Part shown: positions 1 to 10,982 of the stretch, in pieces | Position numbering within the stretch: the stretch's first letter is position 1 | How the letters are laid out: the number at the start of each line of letters is the position of its first letter | Origin: Reclinomonas americana ATCC 50394 | Lineage: Eukaryota > Jakobida > Jakobea > Jakobida | Assembly: GCA_048213135.1 (NCBI GenBank) | Contig: PS015078.1 | Location: 72,329-136,328 of the forward strand | Length of the DNA stretch: 64,000 bases | Reading direction: 5' to 3' | Program-made: the position numbers and the translations under genes | Notes under the pieces: generated by a model | Told to the model about the DNA's origin: nothing | What the model saw: only the letters and a program-made list of their open reading frames with translations | Database searches by the model: none

Positions 1-1126
1 TCTACGTGGAAGGAGAGGTGAGTCGAATGGCAAGGCACAGCAAATTTTGTTGAGATGTTGATATTATGCGTGCGCAGTGTGTGTACGACGGTGGATGGTG
101 CAATCTGAGCCAGGTGTGTGGATCTGTACTCTGCAGGATCGCCGTAGCACCCTCCCACACCCTTGCTGCACACAGGCCCAACCACAAGCAGTCGACGCAC
201 TGCTTGACTCGCCGAGTGCGGGTGTCAGTGTGCATCTCAACGATGACCGGCATCCATACGACGGCGGCTCCGCATTGTCATTCACAGTTTGTTGTATTGC
301 TTTCATGCTTGCGCGTGTGAGTACACGTTTTCTGATGCGTGATGCAGGTCCAGCCAAACTGTGCTGCGGACACTCGGCTGTTCCGCTTCACCGAGAGACT
401 CGTTGCCTCCGGCGTGGATGACGACTCGGACCTGGTCGTGCATTGTGTGTGGAAGACGACAGCTGGTGATGCTGACTTCTCGCTGTTGCTGCGCTTTGTC
501 GACAATGCCGTCGAGTTGCCCGACTGCGTACAACTCGCCTGCAAGGGCGACGTCGCCGAATCGCACGCTGGCTGCCGTCAGTTGCCACCGAGTGCGTGTC
601 ACGAACTGCGACATGGCTGGTGTCGTCTGACGTGGACCACTCCACGACCGCCGAGCGGAACTGTGTTGGCTGATATTGCTGCGCGGGTTTGCAATCCGGG
701 CGCCTCTGACGAGGCGAGGATCACCATCGGCGAGCTGTGCGTTACCACTCAGGCTGACGATGCGGTCGAGACACTGGAGGCCGTCCATGTCATCGTCACC
801 ACGGTCGACGAGTCGGCAAATGTGGTGGAAGTGCGGTACGTGGACTCTTGTGGCCAGCAGATGCACTCCCGACCCTCAAGTGGTGCCTCGTGAACAGATG
901 GACCGATGCAAGCACGACTCCTGTGCAACATTGGGATGTGTGGGCCAAGACGAGTGACGAGCTGTCGCTGCGCTGGCTCGGACGAGCGTTTCAACCACGT
1001 CTGCGCACGCAGTTGCTCTTTGACACGAGCGACGAGTGGACGGTCGTCGTGCAACCGGTGGGAGAGAATGGACAGCTAAGATCACTGGCCGACTGTGAGC
1101 GGTGGTCGCACGTGGTGAAGCGATGA
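1..1126 (+). CDS. ENGASE: Endo-beta-N-acetylglucosaminidase (GH85, ENGase), C-terminal part
   Basis: This is the 3' part of a gene that begins before the window. ENGase is a cytosolic enzyme that cleaves the chitobiose core of N-glycans released from misfolded glycoproteins. Two introns are clear: about 287-347 (61 bp, gtttgt...gcag) and about 831-880; the stop is 1124-1126. The reconstructed C-terminus follows ENGase closely. A 'PYDGGSALSFT' stretch matches the family 'xxGGSSL' beta-sandwich start, then 'LFRFTERL', then 'GWCRLTWTTPRP...IGELCV', then a last exon with 'HWDVWAK...LGRAFQPRLRTQLLF...VVVQPVGENG'. These correspond in order to the post-catalytic domains of animal and plant ENGase. 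The catalytic TIM barrel would lie upstream, so activity cannot be judged. Exon structure before about 140 is uncertain. The gene is convergent with the next one, 27 bp apart. Confidence 0.72.
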
Positions 1127-1153
1127 AACTGCGTATATTGTTGCAATTCAGGA

Positions 1154-2822
1154 TCAGATCAGATCGCGCATGTCGAGGGGACCGTGCGCGGCAAACACAT
1201 CGAGCGCTGCATCAAGTGCATCGCTGTCACGTTCCTCGTTCTTCAGCTCGCCCAGCAGTCGCAGCTGAGGCGCCCGACGGTGCGCCGAGTACAGCATGAC
1301 CAGGCCGTGCATGGTGATGGTGCCCCACGGAATGGAGGTGTCCGACGCGGCCGACTCGAGCACCTCCACTGTGGCGCAGCCGTCGCGGACCTGCACGCGG
1401 TATGCACCATTGTTCTCCGGGATGACTTCGTCATTGTCGATGCACAGGCCAAACGTGCCGGAGAATGCACGTGGATATCCTGTGCCAACAAACATGAATA
1501 GACGACGACAGAGAAAGAGAGAGCAGCACAACAACAACCGACCTCGCTGCTCCAGAGCCGCCTTCACATCGAGTACCGCCATCATGTAGTAACACATGAA
1601 GACGCCCGCTGCGGCGACACAAGAGGGTGAGTGCGGTGAAGCAAAGGGAGACCACCTCGCTCCTCGTGTACGACAAACCTGACACGGTCAGTTCACAAAT
1701 CTCCGGAGCGTAGTCCGAGACCGGATCCAACGGCTTGCCGTACCATCGCACGTGGCTAGCCATCGGGTAGTGCGAGGCGACAATGTCCACCAAGCGCGTC
1801 AGCGCATCGCGCGACAGATACGCAATGTCGACGATTTCCACCTTGGCTCGGTCTTCGCCGTTGAGCTCGGCGGCGCGGAAAAAGATGTAGCCGTCCCACA
1901 CCTCACGCTGTGAGCCATCCTCGGCCGTCTCGTTGTGGTACACCACGTTGCCGATGTTCTCGTGTCCGCGCAGACGCAGCTGGCGGCGCCAGACGAATCG
2001 ATTGCGCGCAACAGCCTGCAAAGCTCGGAGTAAGATAGTGCATGTGGAGGTGGAGATCAGCAGGGGCGAGTACGCACGCCATTGATGTTGATGGCGTAGC
2101 GCTCGTACAGCGCCTGCGCCTGTGCCATGTCCTCCTCATCGGCCTCAAAGTCGCCATCACTCGTGCCGAGTTTCCGACGACGGAAAAGGCGGGTCCGCAT
2201 GCGCTCCCGCAGAGCACGACCGCACGACGGCAACGCAGCCAGTGGCATGGTGGTCTCGCAGCGAACGCCCACCACGTGGAAGCCCGCGGAGCGACTGCAG
2301 CCACCACACACGTCAGCGATGATTGGTGAATGATCATCGTCGCTACGCAACTAGAGTGGCGTCGTCAGCGGCACCAGCATCGCCAGCGGTCCCCACTCGC
2401 GCATCTCCCGCATGCTCCGTCGCAGCAGGTCCCTGGCCAGACCAAGACCACGGTACTCGCTCTCCAACGACACCGCCGTCACACCCGTCATTCCCACTCG
2501 ACGACCGCCCAGATACACATCCATGTGCGGCGACATTCCCAGCCCGCCCACCACTTGCCCGTCATCGCCACGAATGAACCGCAGGTTCTCGTGGCCTTGA
2601 AGCAGCCATCGATATGAGCACACGAGAAAGAGAGAGAGGATGTTCGGAAACAAAACATACACACTGACCAAGCTCTCGATGCCACTTGCGAACGTTGGCG
2701 CCCCACTCTGGCTCGATTGCAAACGCGTGGGTGCAGGCCTCGGCGAAACGCTCATAGTCCTCTCGCTTCTGCTTCTCCTCTGCAGACAGCTCGGCCTGCT
2801 CACTGCTCGCCGACGAAGCCAT
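1154..2822 (-). CDS. Eis-like GNAT N-acetyltransferase
   Basis: This gene has several exons. Exon 1 (2822-2669) encodes a charged helix ending 'KWHRELG'. A 73-bp intron follows, and exon 2 starts at 2595 with 'HENLRFIRG'. Exon 2 carries the GNAT fold: 'VGGLGMSPHMDVYLGGRRV', 'TGVTAVSLESEYRGLGLAR' (the R-G-L-G-L-A acetyl-CoA pyrophosphate loop) and 'EWGPLAML'. Later exons give a 'SAGFHVVGVRCETTMPLA' block, a second GNAT-like half ('GYIFFRAAELNGED...VEIVDIAYLSRDAL') and a C-terminal region ending 'FAAHGPLDMRDLI'. A tandem acetyltransferase followed by an SCP2-like tail is the layout of the Eis family (bacterial aminoglycoside/lysine acetyltransferases, with scattered eukaryotic members). The substrate is unknown. 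The first ATG after the divergent AspRS promoter was chosen; the two starts are 61 bp apart. Confidence 0.68.
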
Positions 2823-2883
2823 AATGACAAAAATAAGTCCGGTTGTCCTCCGCAGCTTCTTCCCTTACCTCCTTCAGTCGTCC
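2823..2883. promoter_or_regulatory. Short bidirectional promoter region
   Basis: Only 61 bp separate the inferred start codons of the minus-strand GNAT gene (2822) and the plus-strand aspartyl-tRNA synthetase gene (2884). Any core promoter must be shared here or lie inside the transcribed regions. No TATA box is obvious. This is inferred from gene layout, not from a recognised motif. Confidence 0.4.
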
Positions 2884-5800
2884 ATGTGGGCCGCTCTTAC
2901 ACGACGGCTGTTCAGCAGCAGCAGTGTGCGACCGCCATTGCCGGGCTCCATTGCCCCAAGTTTCGCTAGAACGCGACTCTGCATGCATCTTTCTCTCTCA
3001 CACTCGCTTGCATTGCCAGTGATGGCCCTGGAGCATCGACGAACGCACTTGTGCGGAGTGCTGCGTGGCAGTGCAGAGTACGTGGATCGCTCAGTGCGAC
3101 TGTGCGGTTTCGTGGATCGTGTGCGACAGATGAGTCCAACGCTGAGCTTTGTGGTGCTGCGAGATGCGTCGGGAACAGTGCAACTGGTGTGGGAGCCAGA
3201 GTTACGCTGCGATTGATCACTCTCTCTGTATGTGTGTGTATGCACATGCTGAAGGAGACGAGTGCAGGAAGCTGGGTGATGCGCCGAATGTGGAGAGCTC
3301 GGTGAGTGTGCGTGGAGTGGTGCGGAAGCGACCGGAGGGACAGGATCGAGGTGCGACACAGCAGACTGGCGATGTGGAGGTTGTCGTCAACGAGTGTGCG
3401 GTGTTGAATGCACCGGCCACTGCGTTGCCAGTGAAACGCCACACAGACGATGTTGCGTGGCAAGAAAACAGCGGGTGGCGTCGTGTTGTGTTCTCACGTG
3501 CGATGCAGACTGGTGAGGAGTTGCGTCTGCGGCACCGGCATTTGGATCTGCGGCGACCTGTGATGCAGCAGCGTTTGCAGCTGCGTTCCGATGCAGGTTC
3601 GTGTCTCTTGTACGCACGCACGCATGCAGCCGGTGACGCGCTGACGAACCGGCAGCTCGCATCATGCGTGAGTGTTTGCATCGAGACGGATTCACGGAGA
3701 TCGAGCTGCCGACGCTGTTTCGTTCCACACCCGAAGGAGCGCGTGAGTTTCTCGTGCCCACCCGTCACCGGTGAGCGTGTGGAATGTGAGATATGCACAG
3801 CGTCTTTTTCCATGCCACTCATGTGTCGGAGCTTGTTGGCAGCAATCGTTTCTACGCGCTGGCACAGAGTCCGCAGCAGTACAAGCAACTGCTGATGGCC
3901 GGTGGCGTGAATCGATACTACTCGCTGGCTCGCTGCTACCGCGACGAAGGAGGGCGAGCCGATCGGCAGCCCGAGTTCACGCAGGTCGATCTTGAAATGT
4001 CGTTTGCTACGGCCGACGATGTGTGTGGGGTGGTGGAGCGAGCGCTGCGCACGTTGTGGAAGCAGACGCTCAATGTGGACTTGCCGGATCCGTTCCCCGT
4101 GCTGTCGTACCGAAGNNNNNNNNNNNNNNNNNNNNNNNNNNNNNNNNNNNNNNNNNNNNNNNNNNNNNNNNNNNNNNNNNNNNNNNNNNNNNNNNNNNNN
4201 NNNNNNNNNNNNNNNNNNNNNNNNNNNNNNNNNNNNNNNNNNNNNNNNNNNNNNNNNNNNNNNNNNNNNNNNNNNNNNNNNNNNNNNNNNNNNNNNNNNN
4301 NNNNNNNNNNNNNNNNNNNNTGCTATGCGTCGGTTCGGCATCGACAAGCCGGATGTGCGGTACGGACTGGAGTTGCAGGATGTCGGTGCTGTGCTGGCCG
4401 ACAGCGATGCACTGGGACGCCCGCCGCGTGCCTTTGCGCTGCGCGTGCCACACCTCGGCGCCGTGCTGAAGCCTGCCGATCTGCGCAAAATGCTGGAGAC
4501 TGCGGCTCCCGGGGCCACCGCCATCGAAGGACGTGACTCGGCGGTGCAGCTGGCCACCGGTGACCAGCTGCTGCTGAGCACTGTGCGCACGGGGGACGGG
4601 CGGTGGAAGTCACCACTGGCTCCTCGTGAGCAGGCACAAATCACGGCGGCGCTCGGCGTGCAGCCGGGCGATTTTGTGGCCGTGGGAGTGTGCTCGTCAA
4701 AGGCGACCGAGGACGCCGACGAGGACGCAATTCTGAACAGCCTCGGCCGCATTCGCATCGCGNNNNNNNNNNNNNNNNNNNNNNNNNNNNNNNNNNNNNN
4801 NNNNNNNNNNNNNNNNNNNNNNNNNNNNNNNNNNNNNNNNNNNNNNNNNNNNNNNNNNNNNNNNNNNNNNNNNNNNNNNNNNNNNNNNNNNNNNNNNNNN
4901 NNNNNNNNNNNNNNNNNNNNNNNNNNNNNNNNNNNNNNNNNNNNNNNNNNNNNNNNNNNNNNNNNNNNNNNNNNNNNNNNNNNNNNNNNNNNNNNNNNNN
5001 NNNNNNNNNNNNNNNNNNNNNNNNNNNNNNNNNNNNNNNNNNNNNNNNNNNNNNNNNNNNNNNNNNNNNNNNNNNNNNNNNNNNNNNNNNNNNNNNNNNN
5101 NNNNNNNNNNNNNNNNNNNNNNNNNNNNNNNNNNNNNNNNNNNNNNNNNNNNNNNNNNNNNNNNNNNNNNNNNNNNNNNNNNNNNNNNNNNNNNNNNNNN
5201 NNNNNNNNNNNNNNNNNNNNNNNNNNNNNNNNNNNNNNNNNNNNNNNNNNNNNNNNNNNNNNNNNNNNNNNNNNNNNNNNNNNNNNNNNNNNNNNNNNNN
5301 NNNNNNNNNNNNNNNNNNNNNNNNNNNNNNNNNNNNNNNNNNNNNNNNNNNNNNNNNNNNNNNNNNNNNNNNNNNNNNNNNNNNNNNNNNNNNNNNNNNN
5401 NNNNNNNNNNNNNNNNNNNNNNNNNNNNNNNNNNNNNNNNNNNNNNNNNNNNNNNNNNNNNNNNNNNNNNNNNNNNNNNNNNNNNNNNNNNNNNNNNNNN
5501 NNNNNNNNNNNNNNNNNNNNNNNNTGTGCCAACGCACTCGTGTCGCACGGACAGCTGCAGGTGCCGAGCGACAAGTTTGAGTTTCTGTGGGTCCGCGATT
5601 TCCCGCTCTTCAACTACGCCGACCAAAATGAGCTCGTCACGCGCGGTGAGTGAGGTGAAAAGGAAAAAGGGACAGCCCACCTTGTGTGCGTGCACTCACT
5701 CATTCTCCCACAGGCCGTGCCTACGAGAGCGCTCATCACCCGTTCACATCGCCGCATCCGGACGATGTTGCACTCCTGGCCGACCCCCGCTCCACGCGCA

Positions 5801-6268
5801 AGATTCGTGGCCTCCACTACGACGTGGTGGTGAATGGCATGGAAGTTGGTGGCGGCTCGGTGCGAAACCACTGTCCGCATTTGCAGCAGTACATTTTCGA
5901 GCATGTGCTCGGCGTCGATTCGTCGCAGTTTGCGCACTTGGTTTCGGCACTGGGGCACGGCACTCCGCCACACGCCGGTCTGGCCATTGGCTTTGGTGAG
6001 AGGGCGGGAGGGGCGGGCAGCGGGGGTGGCACTCTCTGTGCCTTACCATGGATTGCACAGATCGTCTGTGTGCCATTCTCACGGCGGCACCGAGCATTCG
6101 CGACGTCATTGCTTTCCCCAAGAGCACTGTGGGTCAGGATCTGCTCAGCGGCGCACCATCCGAAGTGTCTGAGGTGCGATTGTGGTCATCCTGGTTTCTC
6201 ACTCTCCTCCGCTCACTGTAATTGCTCGACAGGAGGCACTGCGAGAATACCACATTCAAGTCCGATGA
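2884..6268 (+). CDS. DARS2: Aspartyl-tRNA synthetase, mitochondrial/bacterial type
   Basis: Charges tRNA-Asp (or Asp/Asn) in the mitochondrion. The start ATG at 2884 opens an Arg/Ser-rich, acid-poor leader ('[16 protein letters not shown]') typical of a mitochondrial transit peptide. The anticodon-binding OB domain follows ('[22 protein letters not shown]'). The class II core has motif 1-type '[19 protein letters not shown]', '[21 protein letters not shown]', '[18 protein letters not shown]' and motif 2 '[18 protein letters not shown]'. The bacterial-type GAD insertion appears as '[14 protein letters not shown]' and neighbours. Motif 3 surrounds '[15 protein letters not shown]'. The stop is 6266-6268 after 'YHIQVR'. 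Gaps at 4116-4320 and 4763-5524 remove part of the middle. Introns interrupt the coding region at several points (for example about 5647-5712 and 5996-6060). The gene is convergent with the transporter at 6305, only 36 bp away. Confidence 0.93.
4116..4320. other. Assembly gap inside the aspartyl-tRNA synthetase gene
   Basis: A run of 205 N lies between '[11 protein letters not shown]' and '[15 protein letters not shown]'. Both flanks are recognisable AspRS sequence on the same strand, so the gap sits within the catalytic domain and is probably roughly correctly sized. Confidence 0.99.
4763..5524. other. Assembly gap inside the aspartyl-tRNA synthetase gene
   Basis: A run of 762 N falls between the GAD-like insertion and the downstream '[14 protein letters not shown]' block. 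In known AspRS proteins these two blocks are nearly adjacent, so most of the missing sequence may be intronic or the gap may be overestimated. Confidence 0.99.
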
Positions 6269-6304
6269 GTGGAAACACAAAACGCCTTTTCATTAAGGTT
6301 AACG

Positions 6305-9300
6305 CTACGAGAGTTTGACGACAAGATTATAGATGTTGAGACCGAATGCGACCACGATCCACGAAATGATGACCCACGTCCAGAACTTGTGCTTGAACGG
6401 TGACATGACTACGTAGCACCTACAATGTGAGTACACACGCTCACGCACACACATACGCGGGCACGCCATGCTACGTAACGTGGATTGACGGCACGGCCGG
6501 CAAACGTCTTCTCCGTCCACCTGTGTAGCAGAAATAACACGATGAGAGACGCACAAGAGGAGGCCGTGTGGAGCAGCAACACGGAACCTTCGTGACATGA
6601 TGACCAGCATGAGCGGCACGATAAACTCGATACCGAGGCCCGGAAAAGAGCCTGCGCGGGATGGCACTTAAAGAGTCAGGACGGGTGCATGCAGGGAATG
6701 ACAGGTAGACACGAAGGCACGCACCAGTGATATCGACCAACAGCTCCATGTTGCGCGTGGCAAACGCAATGGCGATACCCGGCACACTCGCCAAGATCGG
6801 AAACACAATGCGCTTCCACAGAGCCGGCTTGGAGCGGTGGCCATCCTCTGCAGCGCAAGGGAGCTTGTCAGTACATTCGAATACACATGGAATCAGAAGC
6901 AAGCAGAGACCCGCTCGTAACTGGAGAATAGCTGGTACAGGTTGTTGCGCAACGTCACGGCAATAATCGGGTAGTTCTGCGGCACCACAGAGTGAGCATA
7001 CACACACATGTGTGTGGACGACTCAATGCCCTGCATTCTCATCGCACCGTCCTGCGGGCAAGAAGACAGTAAGACAACAAGCTCAGCGCGCGCAACTCAT
7101 CTGCGAGACAGACGCACCAGCACACAAAGCACGGGTACAAGGCAATAAAGTAGGAAATCGGCTTCACGTCTGGAGACGGTGATGAGCGACAACAGCAAAG
7201 CACAATCTTGGAAAACAAGTGCACGGCAGCGCACCATATGAGATGAACTGCACATGTAGATGTGTCGCCACGAGCATGCAGGTGAGTGAATAGATCTACC
7301 GCAGACGAGCAAGAACACTGCGCAACATTTTCCGTGTAAGGAGCCTGTTCACACAATGAGGAGTCAGCAGGCAAGGCAAGTGTGCGCACGCACTCATGTG
7401 AGCATGACACGCACCTGGATCATGCACGGGTGCGAGTCTGTCGAATCGCAGTTGGCGTAGGAGATTTCTCCTGCACATCCCGCACATGAGCATCTATCCT
7501 CTCCTTAGGCCAACGACAACGTGCACACACACACCGAACGCAAACATGGCCGAGTAGCTAAGCAGGTTGTAGCTAATGTAGACGGCACCGGCGACCATCA
7601 GATACAGCCACGATATCCGCTTCTTGTTGCCGATCGGCGTGACAATCGACGGCAGACTGTGGTGGCACATGAAACTGTACACGGCCACGCCAAACAGCTG
7701 CGGCAGGTGTCTGCGAGCCGCAAAAAGGAAAAACCACCATCAGTGTACAATTCCCATCACAAGGTGAGTGCCGGTAACGCGCCATGCGCAACTTGATGGA
7801 GAACACTGGCAACTCCTTCGGGTTGGCACCCTGGCCTTCGCCAATGAAAATGAACGCCAAGATGATCATGCTGGCGACGAAGCACGGAGTCAGTGAGGAA
7901 CTCGAAAGGTATGGACGTAGACTGTCGGTACGCAACAGCAGGAATGCGAGAAGACGGACGGTCAGCGTGAACAGCTGCAACCACTTGGTCTTCCGCAGAT
8001 CGAAGAACACAAATGCTGCACAGAATGCATAAGAGGCAGGTCAGTTGTCACCGTGCACACGATGCGGATGGAGCGCACTGACAGTGACGCACGACATGTG
8101 AGCACCGCGAACACGGCCAAGTACACGTAGTACGAGTCGTGCGTGTTGAGACCCAGGAACGGAATGCCTCCGGTCAATGCGGCCAGCGAATGAGGCACCA
8201 CTGTGGCAAAAATCAGTCACGAAGCGAAGACGTGACGCAGCAAGTTCACAGTCATACGCACCGATGCCGTAGATGGCCAAGTCGCGTGCGCAGCGCAAAC
8301 CACCAGTCAGCATTCCATCACCAAACGCCAGAGAGAATGAAGTTACGTATCATAGAGGTACACAATGAGGCAGGCGTAGAACAGCTTGGCACCCCACGGC
8401 GTGAAGAACATCTCCGCCGCCATGCCCATCTCCACACGGTGGGTGATGGCAAACGGGCCCTTGTTGGGATTGCTGCCGCCCTTGTTGACACGTGGGATCA
8501 GTTGCGATCCCTCATCGTAATCATCCGGTGGTCCCGGTGCACCGCGCGCCATGCTTCGCAACGTGATGACAACAGTGTGAGACACAGGCACTGCCACCAA
8601 CAATGGACGAGAGCGCGCAACATGGCCGGCTTGTCCAGTGGCAGTGTGCCAGCGCCCCCACTCGATCCAATCTGCACATGTACCGCCGCCTCCTCCGACT
8701 GAGACCCACGCACACAATCTCCTCTTCTACATGCGATTGTGCGGAATAAGTACCTCACTCTGATGCGCAAGGAACGCATTGCCAGCGGCCATGGCCTCAA
8801 TCATATAGGACACAGTGATCAAGCTGATGATAATCAGTCAGTCACATGACACGCAGTGAGCGAGCGCGATGCACAGAGACGCAACGCGAGGAACACGACC
8901 AAGGCAAGGAACAGTGGCGACAAGACCTGCAGTCACAGAATGAGAGGGAAGAGAGAGTGTGTTGCAAACAAAAGAGTGTGCGACATGTCCAAACCGATCC
9001 TGTGTGTGCAAGCGCATGTGAGCAAGAGTGGGATATATGTAAAGAGACAGAGAAGCACGTACCAGCGTCTTTGAAGGCCAGCGGAAGAGCAAGTGCTCCA
9101 GTGCCTGGGATGCGAAGTGCATTGAGTATCACATTCTCCGCACAAGGAGGCAAGAGTGCTGCACTCTTTCTCTCTCTCGCACACACACACACACACATGC
9201 ACTCTCTCGCTCTCTCTCTCTCTCTCTCTCTGTGGCACACACCGACAATCAAGTTGAAGCTATACATGAACCCGCTCAGCTTCGAGTAGTGGTGTGTCTC

Positions 9301-9345
9301 CACTGGCGGAGTAGGCACTGCCTGCTCATCCTCTCCAAGTGCCAT
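6305..9345 (-). CDS. SLC38-like amino acid transporter (AAAP family)
   Basis: A multi-exon membrane transporter. Exon 1 reads 'MALGEDEQAVPTPPVE...YSFNLIVG'. The next exon contains 'NVILNALRIPGTGALALPL' followed by 'AFKDAG', the first transmembrane helix signature of the AAAP/SLC38 family. Further hydrophobic exons follow in order: 'LSPLFLALVVFLAL', 'LITVSYMIEAMAAGNAFL', several more between 8500 and 6500 (for example 'QNYPIIAVTLRNNLYQL', typical of SLC38 TM8-9), and a last exon ending 'KFWTWVIISWIVVAFGLNI' plus 'YNLVVKLS' before the stop at 6305-6307. About 11 helices are expected; not every exon was traced. It probably exchanges neutral amino acids with a Na+ or H+ gradient at the plasma or vacuolar/lysosomal membrane; substrate and coupling cannot be read. 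The start at 9345 is favoured; an in-frame ATG five codons upstream is possible. Confidence 0.78.
9176..9232. repeat. CA/CT microsatellite in a transporter intron
   Basis: A pure CA run followed by CT dinucleotides lies between exons 1 and 2 of the SLC38-like gene. On the coding strand it reads as GA then GT repeats. Confidence 0.9.
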
Positions 9346-9748
9346 TCTCCCCGCACACACGCGCGCGCTTTCAACTCACGCAAAAAGGAAGAACAAAGGT
9401 GAGGACCAATGCAATGCGTTCATCTTTTTTCTGACTTCAGAGGCGTTCTTTCACCGACTCCTGTAGCAGAGAGTATGGAAAGGCATTTTAACGTACTGTT
9501 ATCCACCAGGAAAGCGCAACAGAACTGCGTGGAATTCTCACGATCTCGACGTCGACGTCGCCTTCGAAGTCTTCAGTTTTTCGACATCCACACTTGCCGC
9601 ACTGGGCACTGCCACGACTGCTCATTTACCACTGTGAGACTGCGGTGGAGCAGTTGAGGCACTGCAGAACGCCTTCTTTCCGTATTGTGTCCCACGTCGC
9701 TGACCGTTGCCACGTTTTTTCGCGGATCGAGGAGAGAAGAGAGAGAAA
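9346..9748. promoter_or_regulatory. Divergent intergenic region (transporter / SKA1)
   Basis: About 400 bp separate the start codons of two divergently transcribed genes. The stretch is less repetitive than most spacers here. It contains 'gttttttcgcgg' near 9714, which loosely resembles an E2F half-site upstream of the kinetochore gene; this is weak evidence. No other gene is seen. Confidence 0.4.
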
Positions 9749-10887
9749 ATGATGGAGGGTCTGGTACAAGAGTTCTCCAGTCGAGTGAAGGAGCTAAAGA
9801 CCATGGTGTTGCTGCGCTCAGAAGGCACGTTCTTTCCAGCGCCCTCTCTCGTTGTCTTACTGGTCAACTCATTCTGTGACTGCAGATCCCTCTGAGGCAT
9901 GCATGGCGCTGGCGGAGGTTGCCTCTGCGCTCTCACAAGTCGAGCATGCGTTTGTGGAACTTCGTGACCGGTTGGCCGAGGAGCAGAGCAAGCATCGACC
10001 AGACTTCCTGGCACTGGCTGAGCGACAGAATGAGTACACGCGCTCGATGCAGGCCAACTTGCCTGCGCGTCTGCCGAGTTGCGCCCATCCCTCACCTCCT
10101 GCTTAGCCTCAAGCATTCATGCTCACTCTGTCTCCTTCTCCTTCTCATCGTGCAGGCAGCAGTGCCATTCCAACGAGCACACCTCATCCGGGTGACATTG
10201 CGTTTGGTGGCAGCTCATCCATCACGACCACAACCACCACAACCACCACAGCTTCAGCAGCAGCGACACCTGCTGCTCATGTACTGGGCGATGTGACTGC
10301 GGCCAACGACAACAAGCGAGTGGCGATTGACGAGCCGGTCGATGCACCGGCGCAGAAGCGGAAGAAGCGGCCATCGTCGGGTGCGTGAGCTCGTCTCCTC
10401 CCCAGTCGCTTCATCACTGGCTCACGTGTGACACTAGGAGAGGATGCTGTGCCGCCGATTGCCTATGTCGGTAACAGCGAGGTGGAGGCTGTGCCAGCGT
10501 ACATGCGCGGTCGAGCCACCTACGACAAGGTCAACGCAGTGATTGATCAGGTGCTGCCGTTTGTGCGCGCCAAGTACGCACTCATGGCCAAGCCGTTTGC
10601 CAAGCTGAACAAGAAGGAGACTGCCATGTACAAGGTGCGCTGCGTCTTCCTTCCCTCCCGCCTTCACTGTAGATGCCAACGATTCGGGGGCACAGAAATT
10701 CCTGGATGATGACCTGCCGGAACTGAAGGGCAAATTCTTCTTCACCGAGGAGGACCTGAAGAGCATTCCCAGCTACAAGGTCGATGCCACTGGCAAGGCC
10801 ATCTTCCAGGTGCTGCGGACTCTGGGCAGACTACGCGAAGTGCGTGGCAAGGGTGCTGTGCGATACGTTATTGTGACGCCCGAGTAA
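9749..10887 (+). CDS. SKA1: Spindle and kinetochore-associated protein 1 (SKA1)
   Basis: SKA1 is the microtubule-binding subunit of the Ska complex, which couples kinetochores to depolymerising spindle microtubules. Exon 1 (9749 on) encodes 'MMEGLVQEFSSRVKELKTM'. Exon 2 continues a helical coiled-coil region ('ACMALAEVASALSQVEHAF'). These are the helices that assemble with Ska2/Ska3. A Ser/Thr/Ala-rich linker with a Thr run and a basic 'PAQKRKKRP' patch follows. The C-terminus is a clear Ska1 winged-helix microtubule-binding domain: 'VPAYMRGRATYDKVNAVID', 'ALMAKPFAKLNKKETAMYK', 'FLDDDLPELKGKFFFTEEDL' and 'LRTLGRLREVRGKGAVRYVI'. The stop is 10885-10887. Introns are short and have consensus ends. 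Length and domain order match animal and plant Ska1, except that the linker is unusually low in complexity. Confidence 0.93.
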
Positions 10888-10982
10888 ACCACACTCGTTA
10901 CGACAGAGAAGAAGCTGTATTACTATGTTTGCAGCAGCAAGACACGATTACGGAAGAACAAGGGGGAGAACGAAGTGACACA

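Noticed and set aside
3217-5613. A long minus-strand open frame opposite the aspartyl-tRNA synthetase
   Set aside because: It is mostly N and mirror-frame sequence of AspRS exons; the plus-strand protein is clearly recognisable and the minus translation is not.
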